NCBI GenBank assembly: GCA_947498815.1
Contig: CANMLU010000001.1
Location: 434,001 to 498,000, forward strand
Reading direction: 5' to 3'
Length of the DNA: 64,000 nucleotides
Source: an uncultured Aquimarina sp.
GTDB lineage: Bacteria > Bacteroidota > Bacteroidia > Flavobacteriales > Flavobacteriaceae
Positions 33,301-40,795 of the stretch are shown here, piece by piece (positions within the stretch are counted from its first letter, which is position 1; each line of letters opens with the position of its first letter). Under the pieces are notes generated by a model. The model saw only the letters and a program-made list of their open reading frames with translations, had not been told where the DNA came from and made no database searches. The position numbers and the translations under genes were made by a program.

Positions 33301-34488
33301 TCAATCCATGAAATACCAGAACTTAGGCTCGGTACCCAGGTCTTCTTTTAGTCTAAACACTTTTTTATTCTCTAACACCCAACGTATAGTGCTATCTGGA
33401 TCTAATAAGTTTCCGAAAATCCGTGCTCCGGTTGGACAAGCCTCAACACAAGCCGGGTTTTTGCCTGCTCTGGAGCGTTGAACACAAAATGTGCATTTTT
33501 CTACCACTCCTTTTTTACGCATACGATTTCCCAGATAGTGTTGGTTTTTGTTGATTTCATTTTCTGGTACTTCGGGAGTGCTCCAATTAAATCGTCGACC
33601 ATCATAAGGGCAAGCAGCCATGCAATACCTACAGCCAACACACCAATCATAATCTACAACCACCAGTCCATCTTCCTCTCTCCATGTAGCTTGGACCGGA
33701 CAAACCTCAACACAAGGTGGATTATCACAATGAAAACACTGTGTTCCCATATAAAAATGACCTTCAGCAGGTACTTCGTGGTAGTAATTATCATCGGCTT
33801 CATCAAACTTAAAACCTTTACCATCTTTCATTTCGTGGATGCGGATATATTCCATTTGTGAGTTCCTGTCCTGATTATTTTCTTCTGCACAAGCACTTAC
33901 ACAATCCATGTATCCTTGACATTTGGAAATATTGAAAGCATATCCAAAAAGCACATCTTCTTCGGCATTTTTTGAAGACATGGTAATGTTTTTTCCTTTA
34001 CGTAATTGATATGAGCGGACTAATCGATCTACAGTGGCTTTTTTCTCTTGATCGGTCATCAATTTATAGTTACCCTTAAATTGTTCTTCCCAATCTATTT
34101 GTGCCTTTTCTTTAGATTCATCATCACTTATAACACTGCATGAAGAACTCACCGCACCGGCTCCGATCATTAAACTCGCCGTTAATTGCCTAAAAGCAGT
34201 ACGACGATCCATTTTTACATCAAATACTTGATCAAAACCATCTTTTTTGCATTCCTCACCGATAGCAGCATCTACAGCAGTATCAAAATCTTCATCACTA
34301 ATATGCGTTTGAGACTGTGGTTGAGATCCGCACCCTCCAGACGTGTTTCCGCAACCGTAAGACGTTTCAGAAGTATCCTCTTTAGGAGTGCCGCAACCTC
34401 CTGAACTACTACCACAACCACAAGATCCTGAGGTTTGTTTAGTAGCACTATTAAGATTTAACTTGAAATATTTTCCGATCCCACTCAT
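33301..34488 (-). CDS. Four-cluster ferredoxin subunit (NrfC/DsrO-like) with Cys/Gly-rich N-terminus and internal Tat signal
   Basis: Residues 20-56 form a Cys/Gly/Ser-rich segment (SCGCGSSSGGCG and YGCGNTSGGCG). A twin-arginine-like signal then lies inside the chain at about 95-120 (DRRTAFRQLTASLMIGAGAV, followed by SSSC). The body has the sixteen-Cys pattern of periplasmic ferredoxins: CQGYMDCVSAC, CFHCDNPPCVEVCP, CVGCRYCMAACP and CTFCVQRSRAGKNPACVEACP. It should pass electrons from the NrfD subunit to the multiheme cytochromes. Extended 'variant' Tat leaders occur in Bacteroidota ActB-type proteins; the Cys-rich prefix is unusual. Confidence 0.85.
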   Translation of the reverse strand: MSGIGKYFKLNLNSATKQTSGSCGCGSSSGGCGTPKEDTSETSYGCGNTSGGCGSQPQSQTHISDEDFDTAVDAAIGEECKKDGFDQVFDVKMDRRTAFRQLTASLMIGAGAVSSSCSVISDDESKEKAQIDWEEQFKGNYKLMTDQEKKATVDRLVRSYQLRKGKNITMSSKNAEEDVLFGYAFNISKCQGYMDCVSACAEENNQDRNSQMEYIRIHEMKDGKGFKFDEADDNYYHEVPAEGHFYMGTQCFHCDNPPCVEVCPVQATWREEDGLVVVDYDWCVGCRYCMAACPYDGRRFNWSTPEVPENEINKNQHYLGNRMRKKGVVEKCTFCVQRSRAGKNPACVEACPTGARIFGNLLDPDSTIRWVLENKKVFRLKEDLGTEPKFWYFMD

Positions 34489-34529
34489 AACTTATATTTT
34501 TATTAAAATGACAATAAAATGCTATTCGA

Positions 34530-35153
34530 TTATTCTCTTTCTTTTACCTTTTGGGTATTAAATCTTGCAGGCCACCTGGTCTCAAAGGAAGGTTTATGCG
34601 GGTTATGGCAGTTCACACAAGTCATTGATGCCCTTGGAGGAGCCCAACCCGCAACTTTTTTACCGTGTGCTCCACCTTTCCAATCTTCAAACTGTTTGCT
34701 GTGGCATTGGCTACATAACTTGTAACTTCTGTTGTAATCAATAGTATTGCCTGTCAAACTTTTTAAATTGTCCATATCATCTCCATTATGACATGTTATA
34801 CAGTTCATAGTATTTAAATCGGCATGTGCTAACTTTATATCCCAATGCGCTTTTTTTGCACCTTCTTTATTTTGCATTTGATTCAATGGTTTTGTGTGAC
34901 ATTCTGTACAAGCATAGGATGTTATTTGGCTTTTTCGTTCCGGGATTAAAAAAGTATGTTCATCTTCGGTGATTTCAATGGTTTCAACTCCATCCAAAAA
35001 TTGCTCTGAAGAAATTGATGTGCCATGATAATTTTTACTTTCTGCTTCTATTTTATCGGTGATACTATGATATTCACTTTCGCTATGCTTACAGGAAAAA
35101 AGTGTAAAAATAAAAGTACAGCCTAGAATATATATGTAATTTTTTTTAGTCAT
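34530..35153 (-). CDS. Tetraheme cytochrome c lipoprotein
   Basis: The 207-residue protein has a lipoprotein signal ending in FSCKH (Cys about residue 21) and four CxxCH motifs: CTECH, CITCH, CSQCH and CVNCH. Additional His residues (for example KAHWDIKLAHAD, GGAHGKK) are available as distal ligands. It is probably anchored to a membrane facing the periplasm and links the Fe-S/NrfD module to NapB or NapA. It overlaps the NapB-like gene by 8 nt. Confidence 0.85.
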   Translation of the reverse strand: MTKKNYIYILGCTFIFTLFSCKHSESEYHSITDKIEAESKNYHGTSISSEQFLDGVETIEITEDEHTFLIPERKSQITSYACTECHTKPLNQMQNKEGAKKAHWDIKLAHADLNTMNCITCHNGDDMDNLKSLTGNTIDYNRSYKLCSQCHSKQFEDWKGGAHGKKVAGWAPPRASMTCVNCHNPHKPSFETRWPARFNTQKVKERE

Positions 35154-35847
35154 TTTGGAGGCTATTGGTTCTTGTGAAAATTTCTACATCTACAAACTCA
35201 CGAGTATCGGGTACGTGACATTGGCGACAGTTAATTCTTTCTGGATGAGTAACACGAATCTCTTTTGGTGCAGCTGGGCCTGCATGGCAAGACAAACAGT
35301 TCTCTCTCATTTGGATATCATGCGGCATCATCGGAGGACTGCCAGGTAAAGCATTATTTACACCAACTTTTGGGGCATTCATTTTTGCGAAATTGGATGC
35401 GGTAAAAAGTGTTTCAGTTTTTTGAGCTACATGACATTGCCTACAATTAATTAATTCGGGATGCGGAGTTACGGGTGCATAGGCATTAAATTTTTCTACA
35501 AACCCTCCATTTTGATGACATTGCAAACAAGCTTTTCCTCCTACACCTCTTTCTCCTTTAAGCAAAGGATGTGGAATACTTGGAGGTGCTCCTGGGTATG
35601 CTCTATTATTATAATATGTTTCCAGACTGCGTTGATGCGCTTCGTCAACAGGCATATTGAGATATTCTAAAGCAAATTCTGAGCGCGTAAACACTCCTTT
35701 TTCTGAAGGAATTTCAAAAACAAGAGCTTCATTTGTGATAGGAATGTATGCTTCTTCTAATCCCTTTTTGTAGCTATAATTCCAGATCACTATAAAGGCA
35801 ATAAATAAAAGGGTAAATAATGATATAATACCTAGTCTCTTTTTCAT
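35146..35847 (-). CDS. napB: NapB-like cytochrome with duplicated diheme module (tetraheme)
   Basis: One N-terminal helix (about 7-24) anchors or exports the 233-residue protein. NapB hallmarks occur twice. 'YPGAPPSIPH' with CLQCH and 'PHPELINCRQCHV' lies at about 83-150, and 'LPGSPPMMPH' with CLSCH and 'THPERINCRQCHV' at about 168-220. Classical NapB has one such unit and two hemes, so this appears to be an internal duplication with four. It should deliver electrons to NapA. A single-residue gap between the end of this gene's upstream neighbour and its start shows tight coupling. Confidence 0.85.
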   Translation of the reverse strand: MKKRLGIISLFTLLFIAFIVIWNYSYKKGLEEAYIPITNEALVFEIPSEKGVFTRSEFALEYLNMPVDEAHQRSLETYYNNRAYPGAPPSIPHPLLKGERGVGGKACLQCHQNGGFVEKFNAYAPVTPHPELINCRQCHVAQKTETLFTASNFAKMNAPKVGVNNALPGSPPMMPHDIQMRENCLSCHAGPAAPKEIRVTHPERINCRQCHVPDTREFVDVEIFTRTNSLQND

Positions 35848-35850
35848 ACT

Positions 35851-38178
35851 CTACGCTTTTTCTACTTTAACTGCACATTTTTTATAGTCTGGTTCTTTAG
35901 AAATCGGACAAAAAGCATCAAGCGTAACGTCATTAATCATCATGTTTTCGTCAAAAAAGGGTACAAAAACTTGCCCTTTGGTAGGTAACCCTCTTTCATT
36001 TATGGATGCTGGTAATGTACAAGATCCTCTACGTGATGTTATTTTTATATTTTCTCCATTTCTAATTCCTAATGCTTTTGCATCTTCGGGATGAAACTCT
36101 GCATAGGCACTTGGCATCGCTTTATGCAATACAGGAATCCTACGTGTCATAGAACCTGTATGCCAATGTTCGATAACTCTTCCGGTATTGAGCCAAAATG
36201 GGTATGTTGCATCTGGAACCTCGGGAGCAGGTTCATAAGGCCGTTGCCAAATCACGGCTTTACCATCTGGTTTTCCGTAGAAATGAAAATCTTCACCATT
36301 AGAACATGCAGGATCATATTTTGCATTGAAGCGCCATTGTGTGGATTTTCCATTTACATAAGGCCAGATTACTCCGGATTCTTTTTTCAGTACTTCTAAT
36401 GGAGCCATTCCATGTTTTGCTCCTTCATGAAACTGCCTGTATTCGTTGTAAATTTCTTCAACATGATTTTCTTCACTATAAGGAAATAAATCACCATAAC
36501 CCATTCGCTTTGCAACTTCAATAGTCATCCAGGCATCTGGAGTTGTTTCTCCTGGTCCCTCTACCATTTTATCCCAATGTTGTGTTCTTCGCTCCGAGTT
36601 TCCGTATAATCCACTTTTTTCTATGTGCCACGATGCTGGTAAAATAACATCTGCAACATCAGATGTTGGTGTTGGAAAAACGTCTGAAACCACAACAAAA
36701 CAAGAGTCTTTTTCCATGCCAGGACGATAACGACTTGTTTTAGGTAAGGAAACCAGTGGATTTGTTACTTGTGTCCAAATAAATTTAATATCACCACGAT
36801 CTACGGCTCTAAACATTTCTGTAGCATGATATGTTGGCTTAGGAGGAATACGTTCGTAAGGCACTTTCCATATTTTTGCTGCCAAACGTCTATGTTTTTC
36901 ATTTGTTACCACTCCTTTGGGCAACTTATGCGTAAAAGTACCTACTTCCCTTGCTGTACCACATGCAGAGGGTTGACCTGTTAATGAAAATGGTCCGTTT
37001 CCGGGCTGTGAAATTTTTCCTGTAAGTAGATGAATATTATAAACCAAGTTGTTCATCCATGTTCCTCTGGTATGTTGATTCATTCCCATACACCAGTAGG
37101 AAACTACTTTTTTGTTGGGGTCACCATATATAGCCGCGAGATACTTTATGTCTTTTACAGATACTTTAGCGTATGTAGCTACTTTTTCTGGAGTATAATC
37201 TTCTAAGAATTTTTTGTAGGCTTCAAAATCTATTGTTGAGGGTTTATCTGTAAATTTATAATTGTCCTCTAGGCCATATCCCATATTGGTTAACCCTTTA
37301 CTAAAGTTGCAATGTTTTTTTACAAAAGATGTATTTACCCATCCATTATTAATAATTTCATAGCAAATGGCATTAGCAACAGCCAAGTCGGTTTGTGGTT
37401 CGAATAATATAGATTTATCGGAGGCAGTACTAGAACGCGTGGTACGTGTAGCAAAATCAATAATCTTAGCGCCTCTTCTACTTTTTTGTTCTAGCATTCT
37501 AGAGAATAATACAGGGTGCATTTCGGCCATATTATTTCCCCATGTTATAAAATAGTCTGCATAATCGATATCCTCATAACAACCCATAGGTTCATCGGCC
37601 CCAAAAGAGGTTAAAAACCCAGCTACGGCGCTGGCCATACATAATCGAGCATTACAATCCAGATTGTTTGTGCCGATAGCACCTTTCATTAATTTGGATG
37701 CAACATACCCTTCAGGTATTGTTGATTGCCCAGAGGTATACATGGCTACCGAATCTTTACCATGATTATTTATGGTTTCTTTCATTTTATTGGCAACAAT
37801 GTCCAAAGCCTCATTAATGGGGGTTTTAATATATTGACCATTTTTCTTTACCAAAGCATGAGTTAGTCTATCTTTTGATTGAATGCACATGGTTTGGTGA
37901 TATCCTTTTACACAAAGCAATCCTTTATTTACAGGGCTATTAGGATCTCCTTTTACAGCCACTGCTTTTCCGTTTTCGGTACCCACCAAAATACCACATC
38001 CTACACCACAAAATCTACATGGACCTTTTTTCCAGTCTAAGTTTGCGCTATTTGGGATGCCTTTTTCTTGTTCTTCGGCAAACAATATTCCAGGGAACAT
38101 GGTTGCCGCTGCGGTCATCGCAGACAACATGGCCATTTTTTTTATAAACTTTCTTCTATCGGTTATGGAAGTATACAT
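35851..38178 (-). CDS. napA: Periplasmic nitrate reductase catalytic subunit
   Basis: The 775-residue molybdoenzyme has a Tat signal (DRRKFIKKMAMLSAMTAAA) and the N-terminal [4Fe-4S] motif CRFCGVGCGI with the fourth Cys in GLLCVKGYH. The NapA-specific Mo ligand lies in NARLCMASAVAGF, followed by GADEPMGCYEDID. The C-terminal molybdopterin-binding part includes 'FWLNTGRVIEHWHTGSMTRR'. Length is nearer the 755-residue Desulfovibrio form than the 828-residue E. coli form. It reduces nitrate to nitrite in the periplasm. NapD is encoded 4 nt upstream. Confidence 0.95.
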   Translation of the reverse strand: MYTSITDRRKFIKKMAMLSAMTAAATMFPGILFAEEQEKGIPNSANLDWKKGPCRFCGVGCGILVGTENGKAVAVKGDPNSPVNKGLLCVKGYHQTMCIQSKDRLTHALVKKNGQYIKTPINEALDIVANKMKETINNHGKDSVAMYTSGQSTIPEGYVASKLMKGAIGTNNLDCNARLCMASAVAGFLTSFGADEPMGCYEDIDYADYFITWGNNMAEMHPVLFSRMLEQKSRRGAKIIDFATRTTRSSTASDKSILFEPQTDLAVANAICYEIINNGWVNTSFVKKHCNFSKGLTNMGYGLEDNYKFTDKPSTIDFEAYKKFLEDYTPEKVATYAKVSVKDIKYLAAIYGDPNKKVVSYWCMGMNQHTRGTWMNNLVYNIHLLTGKISQPGNGPFSLTGQPSACGTAREVGTFTHKLPKGVVTNEKHRRLAAKIWKVPYERIPPKPTYHATEMFRAVDRGDIKFIWTQVTNPLVSLPKTSRYRPGMEKDSCFVVVSDVFPTPTSDVADVILPASWHIEKSGLYGNSERRTQHWDKMVEGPGETTPDAWMTIEVAKRMGYGDLFPYSEENHVEEIYNEYRQFHEGAKHGMAPLEVLKKESGVIWPYVNGKSTQWRFNAKYDPACSNGEDFHFYGKPDGKAVIWQRPYEPAPEVPDATYPFWLNTGRVIEHWHTGSMTRRIPVLHKAMPSAYAEFHPEDAKALGIRNGENIKITSRRGSCTLPASINERGLPTKGQVFVPFFDENMMINDVTLDAFCPISKEPDYKKCAVKVEKA

Positions 38179-38182
38179 AGGA

Positions 38183-38422
38183 TTAGTTGTTTTGTGGAGT
38201 ATTAAACCCAGAAACCATGGCCAATAATTTCAGGCTATCGATAGTTTCCAGTTTTTCTTTTAGAATAGCTTCTTCTACCTTGTTTTCAGTTTCAGTCACC
38301 AAAACAAGAACCTCTTTGTTTTGAGCTGCCACTATCTCACATTGATCTATTGCCGATAATGCTTGAATGAGTTCATTTTTTTTGCCATTATGTGGATGAG
38401 CTAGGTAACTTTTGATTGGCAT
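38183..38422 (-). CDS. napD: Tat-signal-binding chaperone NapD
   Basis: From the ATG at 38422 the protein has 79 residues: MPIKSYLAHPHNGKKNELIQAL, then 'CEIVAAQNKEVLVLVTET' and a C-terminal 'LAMVSGF'. The ferredoxin-like fold layout, size and position before napA fit NapD, which binds the NapA Tat leader and prevents premature export. A longer reading to 38491 adds a basic stretch with no family match and is rejected. Confidence 0.82.
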   Translation of the reverse strand: MPIKSYLAHPHNGKKNELIQALSAIDQCEIVAAQNKEVLVLVTETENKVEEAILKEKLETIDSLKLLAMVSGFNTPQNN

Positions 38423-38535
38423 ATTTTTTCTGTTTAAAGCTTTGTGTTCTCTAATTTTGAATAGGCATTTTGTTCCTTCTTTGAAAAACAAATAAAGTGT
38501 AGTTGTTCAAAGATAATCGCTTCAAATCCATCCAC

Positions 38536-39831
38536 TTAAGGTATGGATTTTTCTTCGGTTTTTTTGAAATCTGTTGTAAAAAGATTTGGGTTAATAATCA
38601 GCTGTGCCCAACCCCAATTATTGGTATTGTCATGTGGTCTTCCTCCTTTAATCAAACTCATACTTTCTGAAGCGAACATGTGTGAATACCCTATGTTCAA
38701 TTTTACATTTTTTATGATTTTTTGTGTAAATACAAGGTCTACTTCTGTACCTAGGTATTTATCTTCATCGGCAGTTAAATCTGCATTGGCCATAAAGTAA
38801 TGTCCCTTAAGAAGTACATTGGATTTCTCTCCGGTTGTAAAAACAACTTTCGCATATAGATCATTTAATCCTACATTATTTGCATGATTACCTACATAGA
38901 AATAATCCATATATCCATTAAATTTATGATTGGTACCATATAGAGGGAAGAAAGACTTGTTCTTGTCATCGCCATCTTGATCTGTACCACTTAAAAGCTC
39001 AACTCCTAAACCGTATAAAATTTTTCCTGGCTTATATGTAGCTTCCAATGATACCTGATATGCGCCTAAATCTGTGTCTGCATCTGCTTTTCCGAATTGA
39101 TAATAAGCACTACCTACGAGATTAACTTTTTTGACTGGGACAGTAAAATAAGAACCTGCTGTTTGTCTGTAGAAAACCCCATCGGGTTCGTCGTTATTAA
39201 CACCTGTGAATTTTTGAAATCCTGTATTGAGGAACAAAAAGCTCACCGAGCTTTTCCCCCAGTTCTTCTTAAGATATCCATATTGCATAGCTTTGTATGT
39301 AAAGAATCCCTGGATATTAAATTCCGTTCCTTCATTGGGTTGCCCTTCTTGGCTGAAAGCAGCTCCGATATCGGCGTTAAAGGTTTCACTAGTATATTTA
39401 ATCAATGCTGCGTCGTGAAAACGGCCTTGCATTGCCCAGTCAAGCCCTCCAAAAATACGTTGATCGTCATATGAAATAACTTGTCTTCCTGCTTTGAGAG
39501 ACCAGTTTTGGTCAAGAAATATTTGTCCCCAAGCTTGAAATAGGGAGAAAGAATCATTTCCATCATTAAGTAATATTTGTCTTGTATCACCCCAAGTGCT
39601 TACATCCTGTACGCTAATAAATAGTTTCAGTCTTTCCTGTTCATACCCAATATTGAGTCGAGAACGTTGTGTTACAAATGCTGCAGGATCGGCGTCATCT
39701 GGAAACAAGTTGTTAAACCCATGCCGATATTCGAATCGCGATCTTAAATCAGCGTCGACAGATAATTGAGCAAATAAGTCTGTAGTAAAAAGAATTAAGA
39801 ATAGAACAGGTAAATATTTGAATACTTTCAT
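38536..39831 (-). CDS. Outer-membrane barrel, alginate-export/porin-like
   Basis: From the ATG at 39831 the protein has 431 residues and a signal peptide (MKVFKYLPVLFLILFTTDLFAQ). The body is a large beta-barrel of the 'alginate export' type with 'DLRSRFEYRHGF', 'FVTQRSRLNIGYE', 'SLFQAWGQIFL' and 'LKAGRQVISYDDQRIFGGLDW'. It leads the nap operon and could be a nitrate/nitrite-permeable porin. The start at 39861 lies above the predicted transcription start (about 39854), so it is not used. Confidence 0.8.
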   Translation of the reverse strand: MKVFKYLPVLFLILFTTDLFAQLSVDADLRSRFEYRHGFNNLFPDDADPAAFVTQRSRLNIGYEQERLKLFISVQDVSTWGDTRQILLNDGNDSFSLFQAWGQIFLDQNWSLKAGRQVISYDDQRIFGGLDWAMQGRFHDAALIKYTSETFNADIGAAFSQEGQPNEGTEFNIQGFFTYKAMQYGYLKKNWGKSSVSFLFLNTGFQKFTGVNNDEPDGVFYRQTAGSYFTVPVKKVNLVGSAYYQFGKADADTDLGAYQVSLEATYKPGKILYGLGVELLSGTDQDGDDKNKSFFPLYGTNHKFNGYMDYFYVGNHANNVGLNDLYAKVVFTTGEKSNVLLKGHYFMANADLTADEDKYLGTEVDLVFTQKIIKNVKLNIGYSHMFASESMSLIKGGRPHDNTNNWGWAQLIINPNLFTTDFKKTEEKSIP

Positions 39832-39858
39832 AGAAGTTATAATATGAATTAGTGAATA

Positions 39859-39901
39859 CAAATGTTGCCCTATTAAATTACGAATAATATGACATTTGTC
39901 A
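39859..39901 (-). promoter_or_regulatory. FNR-type palindrome and -7 element for the porin-nap operon
   Basis: TGACATTTGTCA (39890-39901) is centred 36.5 nt upstream of the end of AACATTTG (39859-39866, minus strand). On the plus strand TACATTTG (39931-39938) could serve the small gene at 39963, but at 42.5 nt. Confidence 0.6.
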
Positions 39902-39962
39902 GTTTTTATTTAGTATTTCTTTAAGAGTTTTACATTTGTTTTAACCTCTTAAATTTTATGCA

Positions 39963-40121
39963 ATGAAAGCCAACCCAAATAGAATTAATTTAAGAAAAAA
40001 GTTACTGACTGCTATTTTTATAATATGCCTGGGAGTTATTCTAGCCTATTTATTTTATAACACTGAAATAGTACAAATGATATTGGATTTGTTTTCTCCT
40101 TATCCAGAAGGTGAACTCTAA
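39963..40121 (+). CDS. Small single-span membrane protein (52 residues)
   Basis: ATG at 39963 opens a frame of 52 codons ending TAA at 40119-40121. It has a basic N-terminus (MKANPNRINLRKK), one membrane helix (LLTAIFIICLGVILAYLFY) and an acidic, Pro-containing tail (SPYPEGEL). A consensus -7 element TACATTTG lies 25 nt upstream (39931-39938) near the shared FNR-type box. The positive-inside pattern and promoter support a real gene. Function unknown; small cbb3- or Nap-associated subunits have this shape. Confidence 0.55.
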   Translation: MKANPNRINLRKKLLTAIFIICLGVILAYLFYNTEIVQMILDLFSPYPEGEL

Positions 40122-40189
40122 GCAGAGTTAAGCAAGACATTATTTTTGTATAGATATATTCGCTAAGAATAAGAGTAGAATCCCTACAG

Positions 40190-40795
40190 TTAGTTTTGAA
40201 TAAACTCAACACTCTTTGACCAGATATAATCTGGTTGAAGCTTGTATTTTATGATTCGCTTAAAACCTACCAATGGATCACTTTCGATAAATTTGATTGC
40301 ATTAGGTTTTATAATATACCCTCCCCAGTATTTGGGTTTCGGAATGTTTTTGTTTTTGAATTTGACTTCATAAAACCTTAAACGCTCATCTAAAACTTCT
40401 CTGGAGGAAATGATATCACTTTGTTTGGATACCCAAGCACTTAATTTACTTCCTTCGGGACGAGATTCAAAGTACCCCTCTGATAAGTTTTCTGCAATTT
40501 TTTCTGCTCGTCCCATAATATACACTTCACGTTTGGATGTTGCCCAATTAAATGAAGCAGAAACATGGTTGTTTTTTTCAATAGCTTTTCCTTTCTCGCT
40601 GTCGTAATTAGTAAAAAAGATAAAACCTTCCCAGGTGAAACGCTTTAATAATACTATTCTGTTTTTAGGATACCCATCTAAACCCATTGTTGACAATAAC
40701 ATAGTGTTTGTTTCATCTTCGGGATGTGCGATATCGACTTCATGAAACCATCGCTGAAAGTGTTCTATTGGATTATGGTCATTTGGGATACTCAT
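40190..40795 (-). CDS. pdxH: Pyridoxamine 5'-phosphate oxidase-like protein
   Basis: The 201-residue protein follows PdxH through most of its length: 'NTMLLSTMGLDGYPKNRIVLLKRF', 'GFIFFTNYDSEKGKAIEKN', 'VYIMGRAEKI', 'RPEGSKLSAWVSKQSDIISSREVL' and 'IPKPKYWGGYIIKPNAIKFIE'. The usual C-terminal block, which has EFW, RLHDR and a final W...RL.P, is replaced by 'GFKRIIKYKLQPDYIWSKSVEFIQN'. FMN binding seems kept, while PNP-binding residues are altered, so activity is uncertain. It overlaps the ccoI stop by 17 nt. Confidence 0.75.
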   Translation of the reverse strand: MSIPNDHNPIEHFQRWFHEVDIAHPEDETNTMLLSTMGLDGYPKNRIVLLKRFTWEGFIFFTNYDSEKGKAIEKNNHVSASFNWATSKREVYIMGRAEKIAENLSEGYFESRPEGSKLSAWVSKQSDIISSREVLDERLRFYEVKFKNKNIPKPKYWGGYIIKPNAIKFIESDPLVGFKRIIKYKLQPDYIWSKSVEFIQN

